A stretch of DNA of 64,000 bases from an uncultured Corynebacterium sp. (GCA_943914465.1 CALUCD010000004.1:136363-200362); one strand, 5' to 3'; counted from the first letter of the stretch, positions 17,889 to 27,100 are shown. Notes: generated from the letters alone by a model not told the origin. Translations and numbers: made by a program.

Positions 17889-17964
17889 GTCGCTTGCTGC
17901 AGCGGCGCCAGGCCGGACCTGAGCCAGGCGCGCGCCTGGCTGGGGGCTGGCGAGGCGTTAGGCG

Positions 17965-18468
17965 TTAGTCGCGGAAGATGGAGCCCGGGTCGAACTCGGG
18001 GCGGAACTGCACCGAAGGCTCGATGTAGGCACCACCGGTTCGTGGCAGCGCGGTCGGCGCGGATGGGGCCGAACCGGCTGGGGAGCCAGACGAGGCCATC
18101 GGCGCATCCGTGCCGGTCTTCTTTGCTGCGTCCTTTGCGGCCTTCGCGCCGCGCTTGCGGTCGAGCTCACCAGTGGCGGCGAGGCCGGCGACCTCAAGGA
18201 TGACGTCGATGACGGCGGGCTTGGCCAGCGAGTAAACGACTTCGCGGCCGGCGCGGCGGGCGGTGACGAGCCCGGCGGACTTGAGCACCCGCAGGTGCTG
18301 CGAAATGAGCGGCTGAGACTTGTCCAAAGCGGCAACCATCTGGTGTACGACGTGGTCTCCGCTGTATAGCAACAAGAGGATACGCAGGCGCAACTCGGAG
18401 TCAAGTGCCCCGAGCAATTCTGCGGTCAGCTCGATTTCGCGTGGTGCGAGTGAGCTTGGGTCGCGCAT
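17965..18468 (-). CDS. ArsR/SmtB-family regulator (Znr-like)
   Basis: 167-aa winged-helix repressor. The core (residues 10-95) contains LDSELRLRILLLLYSGDHVVHQM, then KSQPLISQHLRVLKSAGLVTARRAGREVVYSL, the ArsR recognition helix and wing. The remaining 70 residues are a low-complexity basic/Ala-Pro tail, unusual for the family, ending PEFDPGSIFRD. No classical alpha3N CxC metal site is seen. ATG 18468 has AAAGGGG on the complement. It lies 90 bases upstream of zur, same strand; in corynebacteria such a pair responds to zinc. Confidence 0.85.
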   Translation of the reverse strand: MRDPSSLAPREIELTAELLGALDSELRLRILLLLYSGDHVVHQMVAALDKSQPLISQHLRVLKSAGLVTARRAGREVVYSLAKPAVIDVILEVAGLAATGELDRKRGAKAAKDAAKKTGTDAPMASSGSPAGSAPSAPTALPRTGGAYIEPSVQFRPEFDPGSIFRD

Positions 18469-18633
18469 ACCCGTACCCCTTTCCTGAATCTTTCCTGTGT
18501 TTTTTAAACGGCAACCACTTTATCGTTGGCGGGCGCAATTGTGTCACGCATTTTCGGAATGTTGCTGGCACTAGATGCATTTCTGCACGTCATGGACACA
18601 TGACACGAAAACAAAATCCGGGTTTGGGTTCGC

Positions 18634-18639
18634 TACACT
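18634..18639 (+). promoter_or_regulatory. Possible -10 element of glyS
   Basis: TACACT about 80 bases before the glyS GTG would give a leadered transcript. The 258-base divergent region between the ArsR gene and glyS shows no T-box or other structure I can name. Confidence 0.25.
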
Positions 18640-18726
18640 AGGCACATCTGGTGCCATTCATGTACGCATCAAGTCATCTACACATCCATCGTTTGAGCCC
18701 TTTGAGACTGCCCCAGGAGGACCGCA

Positions 18727-20109
18727 GTGCCCGCCAGCAAGATTGAAACCGTCGTGAATCTCTGTAAACGTCGCGGGCTGGTGTATCCGGCCGGTGAGAT
18801 TTACGGCGGTACGCGTTCGGCGTGGGATTATGGCCCGCTCGGGGTGGAGTTGAAGGAGAACCTGAAGCGGCAGTGGTGGCGGCATATGGTGCAGTCGCGG
18901 CGCGATACGGTCGGTGTGGATACGTCGATTATTTTGCCGCGGCAGGTGTGGGTCGCGTCGGGGCATGTGGAGGTGTTCACGGACCCGTTGGTGGAGTCGT
19001 TGCATACGCATAAGCGCTACCGCGCGGACCATCTTCTGGAGGCGTATGAGGAAAAGCACGGCCACCCGCCGGCGAATGGTCTTGCGGACATCAACGATCC
19101 GGAGACCGGACAGCCCGGCAATTGGACTGAGCCGCGCGCGTTTTCTGGTCTGATGAAGACGTTCCTCGGCCCGGTTGATGATGAAGAGGGCCTGCACTAC
19201 ATGCGTCCGGAGACTGCGCAGGGCATTTTCGTGAACTTCAAAAACGTGATGACGTCCGCGCGTATGAAGCCGCCGTTCGGTATCGCGAATATTGGTAAGT
19301 CGTTCCGCAATGAGATCACCCCGGGCAACTTCATTTTCCGTACCCGCGAGTTTGAGCAAATGGAGATGGAGTTCTTCGTCAAACCGGGTGAGGACGAGCA
19401 GTGGCATCAGTACTGGATTGATAACCGCCACCAGTGGTACGTCGATCTTGGCATCAACCCGGACAATCTGCGTCTTTACGAGCACCCGCAGGAGAAGCTG
19501 AGTCACTATTCCAAGCGCACGGTCGATATTGAGTACGCGTTCGGGTTCACTGGCTCGCAGTGGGGTGAGCTTGAAGGTGTGGCGAACCGCACGGACTATG
19601 ATTTGAAAACGCATGCGGAGGCCTCGGGCGAGGACTTGTCCTTCTTTGACCAGGAGTCGGGGGAGCGGTGGATTCCGTACTGCATCGAGCCCGCCGCTGG
19701 GCTTGGGCGCGCGATGATGGCGTTTCTTATCGACGCGTACGACGAGGAAGAAGCACCCAACACCAAAGGCGGCACCGACACCCGTGTTGTGCTGCGTCTT
19801 GATCGGCGTCTCGCGCCGGTGAAGGTGGCGGTGTTGCCGTTGTCGAAGAAGCCTGAGCTGTCTGGCCCGGCTGAGGAGTTGGCTGACACGCTGCGTCAGC
19901 ACTGGAACGTGGATTATGACACGTCGGGGGCGATTGGTCGGCGGTATCGTCGTCAAGATGAAATCGGCACCCCGTTCTGTGTCACCTACGATTTTGATTC
20001 GTTGGAGGATCAGGCGGTGACGGTGCGCGAGCGTGACACGATGGAGCAGGAGCGCGTCGCGTTGTCTGAGCTGGAGGGGTACCTGGCAGCTCGACTGATC
20101 GGCGCCTAA
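18727..20109 (+). CDS. glyS: Glycyl-tRNA synthetase (class II, alpha2 type)
   Basis: 460-aa synthetase charging tRNA-Gly. It begins with the WHEP-free N-terminus KIETVVNLCKRRGLVYPAGE and carries YGPLGVELKEN (motif 1 region), PETAQGIFVNF, SFRNEITPGNFIFRTREF (motif 2) and IEPAAGLGRAMMAFL (motif 3), then an anticodon-binding domain (APVKVAVLPLSKKPELSG). GTG 18727 follows AGGAGG at proper spacing. It is the single-chain archaeal/eukaryotic-like form usual in actinobacteria. Confidence 0.96.
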   Translation: MPASKIETVVNLCKRRGLVYPAGEIYGGTRSAWDYGPLGVELKENLKRQWWRHMVQSRRDTVGVDTSIILPRQVWVASGHVEVFTDPLVESLHTHKRYRADHLLEAYEEKHGHPPANGLADINDPETGQPGNWTEPRAFSGLMKTFLGPVDDEEGLHYMRPETAQGIFVNFKNVMTSARMKPPFGIANIGKSFRNEITPGNFIFRTREFEQMEMEFFVKPGEDEQWHQYWIDNRHQWYVDLGINPDNLRLYEHPQEKLSHYSKRTVDIEYAFGFTGSQWGELEGVANRTDYDLKTHAEASGEDLSFFDQESGERWIPYCIEPAAGLGRAMMAFLIDAYDEEEAPNTKGGTDTRVVLRLDRRLAPVKVAVLPLSKKPELSGPAEELADTLRQHWNVDYDTSGAIGRRYRRQDEIGTPFCVTYDFDSLEDQAVTVRERDTMEQERVALSELEGYLAARLIGA

Positions 20110-20159
20110 TCCAGCGTTGACTCACGTTGACCAGCGCTGTGCCGCACGAAGGGGATTGG

Positions 20160-20678
20160 ATGCATTACGTCAGTTGGGACCGTTCGGAGCGTGACGCGGT
20201 GAAGTTGCTCGCGGAGGGCGGCCCGGAGGTGTTGGGCGTGTTCCAGCATGACCGCGCGAGTGTGAACGGTGAGCTGTGGGAGCTGACGGAGTCACCGGAG
20301 TCCGGCGCAGTGGCCACTCGCGATGGTGTGGAGATTGTGCGGGCGCAGGGCTCGCTGCGGCGTGACACGCGGGTGGGCGTGCAGGTGGAGGGCCGCCAGT
20401 ACACGATGGTCGCTGAGACCGCCCGAAACTGGATTGTTGATGACGCTGCCGGCACCAAGGTCGCCCAGTTCACCGGCGAGAACAACGGCGTGCGCAAGGC
20501 AATCCTCGAGTTCGACGAGGCGTATCGGTCCGCCGGCGCGCTGCCCGCTGCCGATGTCGCTGCACTCGCGTGGGTGTCGCGGCTCGTGTTGGAGTCGCGG
20601 CGCGTGAATTCGGCCAACGTGCTCATTGCGACGCTGACGTTGTTCTCGATCGTTGCTGTGCTGGTGTACGTGCTGTGA
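20160..20678 (+). CDS. Hypothetical protein with C-terminal membrane anchor, 172 aa
   Basis: ATG 20160 follows a GAAGGGGA ribosome-binding site 6 bases upstream; the earlier in-frame start at 20127 lacks one. The body is beta-rich and soluble, and residues about 152-171 are a hydrophobic segment (VLIATLTLFSIVAVLVYVL) at the very C-terminus, so it looks tail-anchored. No family recognised. It overlaps the following gene by 4 bases (GTGA) and the two may be paralogous: both describe a value/default-like beta domain with RRDTRVGVQVEGRQYT and VARYDAVCDQRTYT patterns. Confidence 0.75.
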   Translation: MHYVSWDRSERDAVKLLAEGGPEVLGVFQHDRASVNGELWELTESPESGAVATRDGVEIVRAQGSLRRDTRVGVQVEGRQYTMVAETARNWIVDDAAGTKVAQFTGENNGVRKAILEFDEAYRSAGALPAADVAALAWVSRLVLESRRVNSANVLIATLTLFSIVAVLVYVL

Positions 20679-21037
20679 GCGGTGTCGTAATCGCGGGCGA
20701 GGAGCTGCGCGTGGTGTCTGACGACCCGGCGGACATCCGCGCCGTGACCGCAGACGGCCGCGAATTCCAGCTGGTCAAACGCAGTCTGACCGTCGCGCGC
20801 TATGACGCGGTGTGTGACCAGCGCACCTACACCGTCCGCCGCACTGGCCGCAGCGTGATCCACAAACATCGCAGTGTTGTCGACGCTTCAGGCCAACTCG
20901 TTGCCACCACAATCGCGCACCCGAGCGGCGAGATTGATGTCGTTCCAGCGCTCGCTGAAGCGCCCGAGCTTGATCTCGGTTTCATCGTATGGGGGCTTTC
21001 GCTTATCGACGCCCCAATGAACAACCTCCGCTACTAA
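20675..21037 (+). CDS. Hypothetical protein, 120 aa
   Basis: GTG 20675 overlaps the previous stop (GTGA), which fixes the start and implies translational coupling. The protein is beta-rich with no signal or membrane segment until a weakly hydrophobic end (LGFIVWGLSLIDAP). It resembles its upstream neighbour in layout, without that neighbour's tail anchor. Its last 35 bases overlap convergently with the HNH nuclease gene. Function unknown. Confidence 0.7.
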   Translation: MSGVVIAGEELRVVSDDPADIRAVTADGREFQLVKRSLTVARYDAVCDQRTYTVRRTGRSVIHKHRSVVDASGQLVATTIAHPSGEIDVVPALAEAPELDLGFIVWGLSLIDAPMNNLRY

Positions 21038-22283
21038 CCCGGCCCCGAGGTTTGTCCCCGAACAACAGCTCCATCGCCCCGTACGGGTGGTAGGTGTTGG
21101 GGACCGGGTAGCCGCGGGGTGACACCCAGGTGGGGCGCCCGCGGATCATTTCGATGCGTCCCCTCCGCCGCCCCCGTCCTCGGCCTCGGCCTCGGCCCGG
21201 GCCCCAGCCGTGGCCTGGGTTACTCCCGCCGCTAGCCGCGCCGCCGGGTGCAGCTCGAGGTGCCCCGCTAGCCGCGCCGCCGTCATCGTCGTTGACTCGG
21301 TTGTGGTAGCGACACAGCATGACCAGGTTGTCAAGGTTTGTTTTGCCGCCGTGTTTCCAGGCAGTGACGTGGTGGGCCTCGCAGAAGTCTGCACCCTGGT
21401 GACAGCCCGGCACCGGACATACCGGGGTGGTGAGCTTGGCCAGATCGCGTTGCTTCCGGTTAGCGAAGCGCTGCGTCCGGTATAGGTTAACCGGCCCGGC
21501 CTGTGGGTGGAATAGCGCCACTTCCAACGGTTGTGCGTGGTACTTGGCGAGGTATTGCGCACCGGTCGTGGTGGTGCCGTCGGTCAGGCCGAGGATGATG
21601 TCGTCGCCATCGCCCTGCAGGATCTTGGTGTGCGCGTCCAAGGGAATGATGATGGTGGGGCGGGGGATTGCTTCTGCAACCCCGACAGCAGCAGCGCCCG
21701 CAACGGCGCCCACGGCGACTCCGCCGGCAGCGCGTGCAGCGCCTTCGTCCGCAGCACCGCCGCGCAGGAGCGCCGCGAACTTGGCGGCCATCTGCGACGA
21801 GGCGGGCTGGCGGGGGTCGAGGTTGCGGGTGACGGCGTGTTTGAGGTCGCCAAGCAGGCGCTCATCGGTGGTCAGCGTGACAGTCGCCATGCCCATGCGC
21901 GATTTGGAAAACGTCACGCGTTCCTGCGGCGGCTGCTCCACTTTCGGCACGAGCTGGGTGGCCAGGGCCTGCAGCCCGGTGAAGCTTTGGCGGCGTTCAA
22001 GCAGCGCCACGCGTAACCGCATGCGTTCTTCTCTGGACTTCACCGGCCGGAGGCGTTGTTCGATGAGCACGAGCTGGTCAAGGGTGAACTGCCCGGCTCG
22101 GGCGCGGCGCACCGCCTCGTGTTGGAGGCGGATGTAGCGGGTGGGGCCGAAGTAGGCGGCGTGCACATCCTCCCAGGCGGTGATTTTCGCGCTGGACAAT
22201 CCCGCCTCGGTGGCTGATTCCCGGTCAAAACCGGATAGAGCGTCCAGGGTTAGGGCGCTGAGGAGGGATTGGAAGGGGGTCAT
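21003..22283 (-). CDS. HNH endonuclease with DUF222 (13E12-repeat family)
   Basis: 426-aa protein. The N-terminal two-thirds is the DUF222 helical domain (RYIRLQHEAVRRARAG, LSSAKITAWEDVHAAYF); the C-terminal HNH nuclease shows CPVPGC, then FCEAHHVTAWKHGGKTNLDNLVMLC and YHNRVN. A low-complexity Gly/Arg stretch (GRGRGRGRGRRRG) follows. ATG 22283 is chosen: family N-terminus MTPFQSLLSALTL and a TACCGT element 7 bases upstream. These genes are multi-copy and scattered in actinobacterial genomes; role unknown, possibly mobile. Confidence 0.9.
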   Translation of the reverse strand: MTPFQSLLSALTLDALSGFDRESATEAGLSSAKITAWEDVHAAYFGPTRYIRLQHEAVRRARAGQFTLDQLVLIEQRLRPVKSREERMRLRVALLERRQSFTGLQALATQLVPKVEQPPQERVTFSKSRMGMATVTLTTDERLLGDLKHAVTRNLDPRQPASSQMAAKFAALLRGGAADEGAARAAGGVAVGAVAGAAAVGVAEAIPRPTIIIPLDAHTKILQGDGDDIILGLTDGTTTTGAQYLAKYHAQPLEVALFHPQAGPVNLYRTQRFANRKQRDLAKLTTPVCPVPGCHQGADFCEAHHVTAWKHGGKTNLDNLVMLCRYHNRVNDDDGGAASGAPRAAPGGAASGGSNPGHGWGPGRGRGRGRGRRRGRIEMIRGRPTWVSPRGYPVPNTYHPYGAMELLFGDKPRGRVSSGGCSLGRR

Positions 22284-22290
22284 GGGGGAA

Positions 22291-22296
22291 ACGGTA
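22291..22296 (-). promoter_or_regulatory. Putative -10 element of the HNH gene (leaderless)
   Basis: On the complement TACCGT ends 7 bases before the ATG at 22283. Confidence 0.4.
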
Positions 22297-22332
22297 GCGT
22301 CGATAAGCGAAATGCTCAAACGAAACAACAAA

Positions 22333-22366
22333 AGCCTGTGGATAGCCGGCTCGCTATCCACAGGCT
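22333..22366 (-). terminator. Rho-independent terminator of the TPM-domain gene
   Basis: A perfect 13-bp inverted repeat (22333-22345 with 22354-22366; left arm agcctgtggatag) with an 8-base loop is followed on the minus strand by TTTTGTTGTTT. It lies 16 bases past the end of the minus-strand gene at 22382. Confidence 0.85.
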
Positions 22367-22381
22367 GAGGAGAAGGTGCAG

Positions 22382-24454
22382 CTAGAAGGTGCCGCCGCGG
22401 GCGGATGGGCCGGAGAAGCCGCCGCCACCGCCGGAGAACCCACCCCCGCCGCCACCGAAACCGCCGCCGAGGATTGAACCCCACAGCACGGCCTGCGCCA
22501 TGGTGTTCGCGCTCTGGCGGTTTTGCGCCGCGCGGTAGCGGTCGATGTCGTCGCTGGCTGCTTTGGCCGCGCGACGGGCCGTGTCGGTTGCGGCGCGTGC
22601 GTAGTCAATTGCCACACGGGTTTCGCTTACGCGCCGTTGGTGGGCTTCGGCGTACTGGCGTTTCGCCTCGGCAAGCAGGGTGCGCGCGTGGGAGCCGATG
22701 ATGCGTCCGCGCGAACGGATGAGGTCTTCGGCGCCCTGGATCTGCGCGGTCGCGACCTGCATCTGCTGGTCGAAGAGCTGCAGCGCGCGTGATTGGTCAC
22801 CGGCGACACCTTTGGCCACCTCAAGCTGCTGGTCGATGCGGGCGTCTGCGTCTGATAGTTCGGTGTAGAGGGCGAGGGGATCGCTCTCGACGCGCCCATC
22901 AGCAGTCGCTAGCACTGCGCGGGCGTTCGCTGCCACCTCGTCGAGTGCGGCCACGTCGATGTTCGCCCCCAGTTTGGTGGCGCCTTTGACCTGTTCAATC
23001 TCGCGCAGTTCGTCTTCGATCTCGCGGCGCAGTGCCGGCAGGTTGCTCTGGGCGAGGCGGATGTTGTCCTCGGCGTGCTCGATTGCTTCGAGGTTTTTGT
23101 CGGAAATGTCAACGGCGCGCCCGGCGGCGGCGAGCACGTCAATGAGCGCGCCCTGGCGGCCGGCGCCTTGGTCGGCGATGCGGCGGGCCTCGTCGAGTTG
23201 TTTCTCCGCCTCGTCGAGGGATGCGGAGGCGATGTCGACGTTTTCTGTGATTGACTGGATCATTTCCGCCGGGTGGCGCTCACGCAGCCCTGCAAGCGTT
23301 TCGCGTGCCGGGTCGATGCGTGCCCGGATGTCGATGGTGCGCGCCCGGATGGTGTCAACTTCTTCACCGGCGCGCATGAGTACGCCGCGCATCTCGTTGA
23401 ACTCGGCGGTTCGGTCGCGTAGTGCTTGCTCTGCTTGGCCGGAGGAGGAGATGATGTCGACCAGCATGGCGCGTTTTTCGGGTTCGGTTTCTGGGATTGC
23501 GTCGTAAAGCTTCTGGTGCGTGGCAAATGCCCGCTGCAACGTGGAGCTCGCGGAGTTCATCGCTGAGGTGAATGGGCGCACGCGGTCTGCGCCGAATTCG
23601 GCGGTGGCCAGGCGTAGTTCTTCTTTGCCTTGGGTGATGGATTCGTCGGCGGAGACGAGGGCGTCGCGCGCGACTTGCTCGAGCGTCGGAGTGGGCAGTC
23701 GGCCTAGTGAGTCGGTGTCGGATGGGTCGAGGGCACGCGCTGATTCGAGTTGCTTCGCATGCGTTTGCTTCGCGTTGCGACGCTGCGCTGCCCACACACC
23801 ACCGCCAGCAAGCGCCGCGACACCGAGGCCGCCGGCAACCCAGCCGGCCCCGGTGCCATCACCCAGCCCACCAGAGCCGGAGCCACCCGAGCCCGAGCCT
23901 GAGCCGCCGGAGCCGGAGCCTGCGCTGCCAGAGGCTGCGGCTTCCGCCCCGGCGATCGCTGCACCCGCCCAGTCAGCCGATCCAAGGTGCGGGTAGGCAG
24001 CTTTGTCGATGGCGGTCACTTCGCGGTCTGTCCATTGTTTGCCGGCGGCGACGCCGTATGCGCGATCGTTCGGGGAGATGGCGAGAACGGCGGTGTTCGG
24101 CCCGTTGGCGTCGGCGGCGCGTTGCGTCCAATCGGCTGGTGCGGCGCCGCCGAAGGTGTCAACGAAGACCACGCGCAGTGTTTTGCCGCGGTTGGCGCTG
24201 ACTTGGGCGAGCGCGTCTTCGATCTCGGCGATGTCGCTGTCGGTGAGCACGCCAGCGTCGTCAGTCACGGGCTGGGTGAACAGCCGTGGCCCCGTCATGG
24301 TGCCTACTTGTGCCAGCACTGTAACGTGCGCGTTCGCTGACGCGTCTGGCAGCGCGATGGCCATTGCCGCTGGCGTTGCGCTGAGTGCCGCGAACGCCAG
24401 CCCACCCCCGACCACCGGCGCGGAGACAAGAAGACGCAAAAAACGTTTTTTCAT
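22382..24454 (-). CDS. Secreted TPM-domain protein with long coiled coil
   Basis: 690-aa envelope protein. It has a signal peptide (MKKRFLRLLVSAPVVGGGLAF, Ala-rich cleavage region near 33), a TPM (DUF477) domain at about 60-170 (LFTQPVTDDAGVLTDSDIAEIEDAL), a Gly/Ser linker, one membrane segment (GWVAGGLGVAALAGGGVWAAQ), then about 400 residues of charged helix likely forming coiled coils, and a Gly-rich end (GGGFGGGGGGFSGGGGGFSG). Start ATG 24454 agrees with TACCCT 7 bases upstream. TPM proteins are linked to photosystem repair or membrane quality control elsewhere; the role here is unknown. Confidence 0.88.
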   Translation of the reverse strand: MKKRFLRLLVSAPVVGGGLAFAALSATPAAMAIALPDASANAHVTVLAQVGTMTGPRLFTQPVTDDAGVLTDSDIAEIEDALAQVSANRGKTLRVVFVDTFGGAAPADWTQRAADANGPNTAVLAISPNDRAYGVAAGKQWTDREVTAIDKAAYPHLGSADWAGAAIAGAEAAASGSAGSGSGGSGSGSGGSGSGGLGDGTGAGWVAGGLGVAALAGGGVWAAQRRNAKQTHAKQLESARALDPSDTDSLGRLPTPTLEQVARDALVSADESITQGKEELRLATAEFGADRVRPFTSAMNSASSTLQRAFATHQKLYDAIPETEPEKRAMLVDIISSSGQAEQALRDRTAEFNEMRGVLMRAGEEVDTIRARTIDIRARIDPARETLAGLRERHPAEMIQSITENVDIASASLDEAEKQLDEARRIADQGAGRQGALIDVLAAAGRAVDISDKNLEAIEHAEDNIRLAQSNLPALRREIEDELREIEQVKGATKLGANIDVAALDEVAANARAVLATADGRVESDPLALYTELSDADARIDQQLEVAKGVAGDQSRALQLFDQQMQVATAQIQGAEDLIRSRGRIIGSHARTLLAEAKRQYAEAHQRRVSETRVAIDYARAATDTARRAAKAASDDIDRYRAAQNRQSANTMAQAVLWGSILGGGFGGGGGGFSGGGGGFSGPSARGGTF

Positions 24455-24461
24455 ACCCGCA

Positions 24462-24467
24462 AGGGTA
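24462..24467 (-). promoter_or_regulatory. Putative -10 element of the TPM gene (leaderless)
   Basis: On the complement TACCCT ends 7 bases before the ATG at 24454. Confidence 0.4.
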
Positions 24468-24512
24468 GTCGTAACTGGGGGTGTGCCGGGTGAACCTTTA
24501 CTCTGGAGGATT

Positions 24513-25829
24513 GTGTCACGTCGTGTCAGCAACCACCCCGTCACCTACCGACCAGCGGTCTATGGCGCTGAGGATATTGAGCGCCTTGCGCCGGAGGGGG
24601 CGAAGGGTTCGCAGATCGCACCGGATGCGGATACGCGCGGGGCGTTTGAGCGGGATCGGGCGCGGGTGTTGCATTCGGCGGCGTTGCGTCGGTTAGCGGA
24701 TAAGACGCAGGTGGTGCGTCCGCAGGATGGGGATACGCCGCGCACGAGGCTGACGCATTCGTTGGAGGTCGCTCAGATTGCGCGGGCGATTGGTGATGGG
24801 TTGGGTCTTGATCCGGATTTGTGCGAGTTGGCGGGGTTGTCGCACGATATTGGCCATCCGCCGTATGGGCATAACGGGGAGCGCGCGTTGGATGAGGTGG
24901 CGCCGTGTGGGTTTGAGGGCAATGCGCAGACGTTGCGTATTTTGACGCGCTTGGAGCCGAAGGTGCTGGTTGATGGCCGTTCGTTTGGGCTGAATTTGAC
25001 GCGTGCGGCGCTGGATGCGGCGTGCAAGTATCCGCGGACGCGGACGAATCCGGATGGGTCGCGTAATGCGAAGTATTCGGTGTATGACGAGGATGCGGCG
25101 TTGCTTGAGTGGGTCCGGCGTGGCCATGTGGATGATCGCCCGCCGATTGAGGCGCAGGTGATGGATTTCGCCGATGACATTGCCTATTCCGTCCACGATG
25201 TGGAGGATGGCATCATTTCGGGGCGGATTACGCTGCGGGTGTTGTGGGATATTGTCGAGTTGGCGGCGTTGGCAGAAAAGGGGGCGGCCGCGTTCGGGGG
25301 CACGATTGATTCGCTTATTGACGCCTCCTCCCACCTCCAATCCCTCCCCTCCATCGCCCAGGCCGCTGATTTCAATTACACGTTGAGCGCGTGGGCACAG
25401 TTGAAGCAGATGACCTCGGAGTTGGTGGGCAGGTATGTCGGCGCGGTGACGACGGCAACCAAGGAGGCGTACCCCGCAACTGCCGAGCACCCGCATCCGC
25501 TTGGTCGGTACCGCGGCAATTTGGTCATCCCGCCGGATATCGCCGCTGAGGTGCGGCTGCTGAAGACTATTGCGGTGCTCTATGTCATGGACGTGCCCGC
25601 CCACATGGCGCGCCAGAAACGCCAGCGTGAGCGGATTTTTCGCGTCCACGATTACTTAACTGCTGGTGCACCTGGCACGTTGGACACGGTGTATCAGCAG
25701 TGGTGGGAGGCAGCGTCGTCGCAGCGGGAACGCGAGCGGGTGGTGGTGGACCAGATCGCGTCGATGACGGAGTCGCGTCTGGAGCGGGCGGCGAAAAAGG
25801 CCGCGGGCGTGTCGGGCTTCTTGGGTTAG
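24513..25829 (+). CDS. dgt: Deoxyguanosinetriphosphate triphosphohydrolase-like protein
   Basis: 438-aa HD-domain dNTPase that removes triphosphate from dNTPs. Metal ligands are visible in RLTHSLEVAQIAR, LSHDIGHPPYGHNGERAL and DFADDIAYSVHDVEDG. GTG 24513 is chosen because TGGAGGA lies 3-9 bases upstream; the open frame continues upstream through the divergent TPM gene and is not coding. In many actinobacteria dgt directly precedes dnaG; here 4 kb of minus-strand genes lies between. Confidence 0.93.
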   Translation: MSRRVSNHPVTYRPAVYGAEDIERLAPEGAKGSQIAPDADTRGAFERDRARVLHSAALRRLADKTQVVRPQDGDTPRTRLTHSLEVAQIARAIGDGLGLDPDLCELAGLSHDIGHPPYGHNGERALDEVAPCGFEGNAQTLRILTRLEPKVLVDGRSFGLNLTRAALDAACKYPRTRTNPDGSRNAKYSVYDEDAALLEWVRRGHVDDRPPIEAQVMDFADDIAYSVHDVEDGIISGRITLRVLWDIVELAALAEKGAAAFGGTIDSLIDASSHLQSLPSIAQAADFNYTLSAWAQLKQMTSELVGRYVGAVTTATKEAYPATAEHPHPLGRYRGNLVIPPDIAAEVRLLKTIAVLYVMDVPAHMARQKRQRERIFRVHDYLTAGAPGTLDTVYQQWWEAASSQRERERVVVDQIASMTESRLERAAKKAAGVSGFLG

Positions 25830-25853
25830 ACCCGCGCGGTTAAATCCGGGCGG

Positions 25854-26819
25854 CTAAATCCGCGCGGCGATTTCCCCGAGCGCGTCGCGGGTGCCGATCT
25901 CACCGGCCAACCAGGGCAGTTCGATCGCCGCGACGTTGGGCAGCAGGTCGCCCAGAAGCTGCAGTGCTGCGTCTTCGACGCTGCGGCGGGCAGCTGTGAA
26001 GCTACCCCCATCATCGGGGCTGCGACGGTTGATCACCAGGCCGGCGACGCGAATACCGCTATCGGTGATGTCTTGATAGAGCTCCGCTGATTCCATCACC
26101 GGCAGCCGCTCGGCGGTGAGCACGATGTGAAAGACGCATGCCTGCGGGTCGGTGAGCACGCCGCGCAGGGTTTCAAATTTGCGGCGTCGTTTGTACAACA
26201 CGGAGCGGATGCGCTGGTCGCGGCGTTCAGCCCGCTCGCTGCGTTCGCTACTACCGCCACCCCCAACGTCGAGACTCCTGGCTGCGCGGGAGAATTTCTC
26301 CGACGCTTCCCGCCTGGCCAGCAACCCGTCCGTGTAGGCCGCCATCAGTTCGGGGAGGGCGAGCAGGCGGGAGGTGTGGCCGGAGGGGGCGGTGTCGAAG
26401 AGGATGTGGTCGGGGGCGTCGTCAAGCTGGGAAGTGCTCACAAGGTCGGCGATGCGTTCGAGCATGGCTGCTTCGTGCATGCCGGGGGAGCGGCGGGCGA
26501 GTGTGAGGTGCGTGTCCACCTCGCCGTGGAGGCGCTCGGGCATGAGCGCGCGCATGGATGCGCCGACCTCGCGAAGGTGGCGCTTGGTGGTGGCTTCCGG
26601 GTCGAGTTCGATGATGTCCAGGTTGGGCTCAACCCTGGTGGGGGTGTCCGACAGGCGCGCCGACCAAATGTGGCCGAGGTTGTGCGCCGGGTCAGTGGAG
26701 ACGAGCAACACGCGACGCCGCTGCGCAGCGAGGCGCATCGCGGTGGCGGCGGCGACGGTGGTTTTGCCAACCCCGCCTTTACCACCGAAGAACATCACGG
26801 GGGCGGTGGTCAGCAGCAT
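25854..26819 (-). CDS. ArsA/GET3-like ATPase, single domain, 321 aa
   Basis: Deviant-Walker P-loop ATPase: FFGGKGGVGKTT at residues 10-21, switch I STDPAHNLG near 41, switch II FDTAPSGHTSRLL near 150. Only one half of the ArsA duplication is present. A single cysteine (in QACVFHIVL) means the metalloid-binding cysteines of ArsA and the CxxC of GET3 are missing, so an arsenite pump is unlikely. It starts 10 bases inside the end of the Cys-Cys protein gene, which in turn overlaps cstA. I infer a chaperone/targeting or assembly factor for that transporter module; not proven. Confidence 0.85.
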   Translation of the reverse strand: MLLTTAPVMFFGGKGGVGKTTVAAATAMRLAAQRRRVLLVSTDPAHNLGHIWSARLSDTPTRVEPNLDIIELDPEATTKRHLREVGASMRALMPERLHGEVDTHLTLARRSPGMHEAAMLERIADLVSTSQLDDAPDHILFDTAPSGHTSRLLALPELMAAYTDGLLARREASEKFSRAARSLDVGGGGSSERSERAERRDQRIRSVLYKRRRKFETLRGVLTDPQACVFHIVLTAERLPVMESAELYQDITDSGIRVAGLVINRRSPDDGGSFTAARRSVEDAALQLLGDLLPNVAAIELPWLAGEIGTRDALGEIAARI

Positions 26820-27100
26820 CCGATCCCGCCGATGCCGTCGAAGGGTGAGCGCTCCATGCCCATGCGCGTGTGCCAGTCGTGGAAGTCTTCGTAGATCAAC
26901 GGCATGAGCTCGAGGGTGTAGAAGCTGACCGGGTTCGGGATGCCGAGCAGCTCGGAGGCGACGAGGAGGTCGAAGAGGTCGTCCTCTTCGCGCGCCGCTC
27001 GGCGAAAGGTTGCCCGGTAGGGCGCGTGGTAGTACTCGCCCAACCCTGCGCTGAAGGCAGCGGCGCGGCGTTTGAACTGGTCGAACAGGGCGCTGGCCAC
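26810..27100 (-). CDS. Small protein ending Cys-Cys-stop (cory-CC-star type)
   Basis: 96-aa soluble, helical protein starting MASALFDQFKRRAAAF and ending FDGIGGIGCC. Its GTG shares a base with the cstA stop (TAGTG) and its end overlaps the ArsA-like start by 10 bases, so all three are coupled. Corynebacterial proteins with this terminal CC are annotated in databases as cory-CC-star. The end (YEDF...GGxxCC) resembles, from memory, that of YbdD/YjiX, the small partners of E. coli CstA/BtsT. I infer an analogous or distantly homologous transporter partner. Confidence 0.82.
   Translation of the reverse strand: MASALFDQFKRRAAAFSAGLGEYYHAPYRATFRRAAREEDDLFDLLVASELLGIPNPVSFYTLELMPLIYEDFHDWHTRMGMERSPFDGIGGIGCC

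Noticed and set aside
18469..18726. T-box or zinc riboswitch before glyS
   Set aside because: No specifier/antiterminator structure, T-box sequence or terminator helix could be found by eye.
22382..22480. Gly-rich C-terminus of the TPM protein as a separate small gene
   Set aside because: It is continuous in frame with the coiled-coil region and has no start of its own.
23704..23985. Low-complexity stretch in the TPM gene as a CRISPR or satellite array
   Set aside because: It codes for a Gly/Ser linker in frame; units are irregular and there are no spacers.
24003..24512. Long in-frame extension upstream of dgt
   Set aside because: It is antisense to the TPM gene and lacks a start with a ribosome-binding site; GTG 24513 has TGGAGGA and gives the family length.
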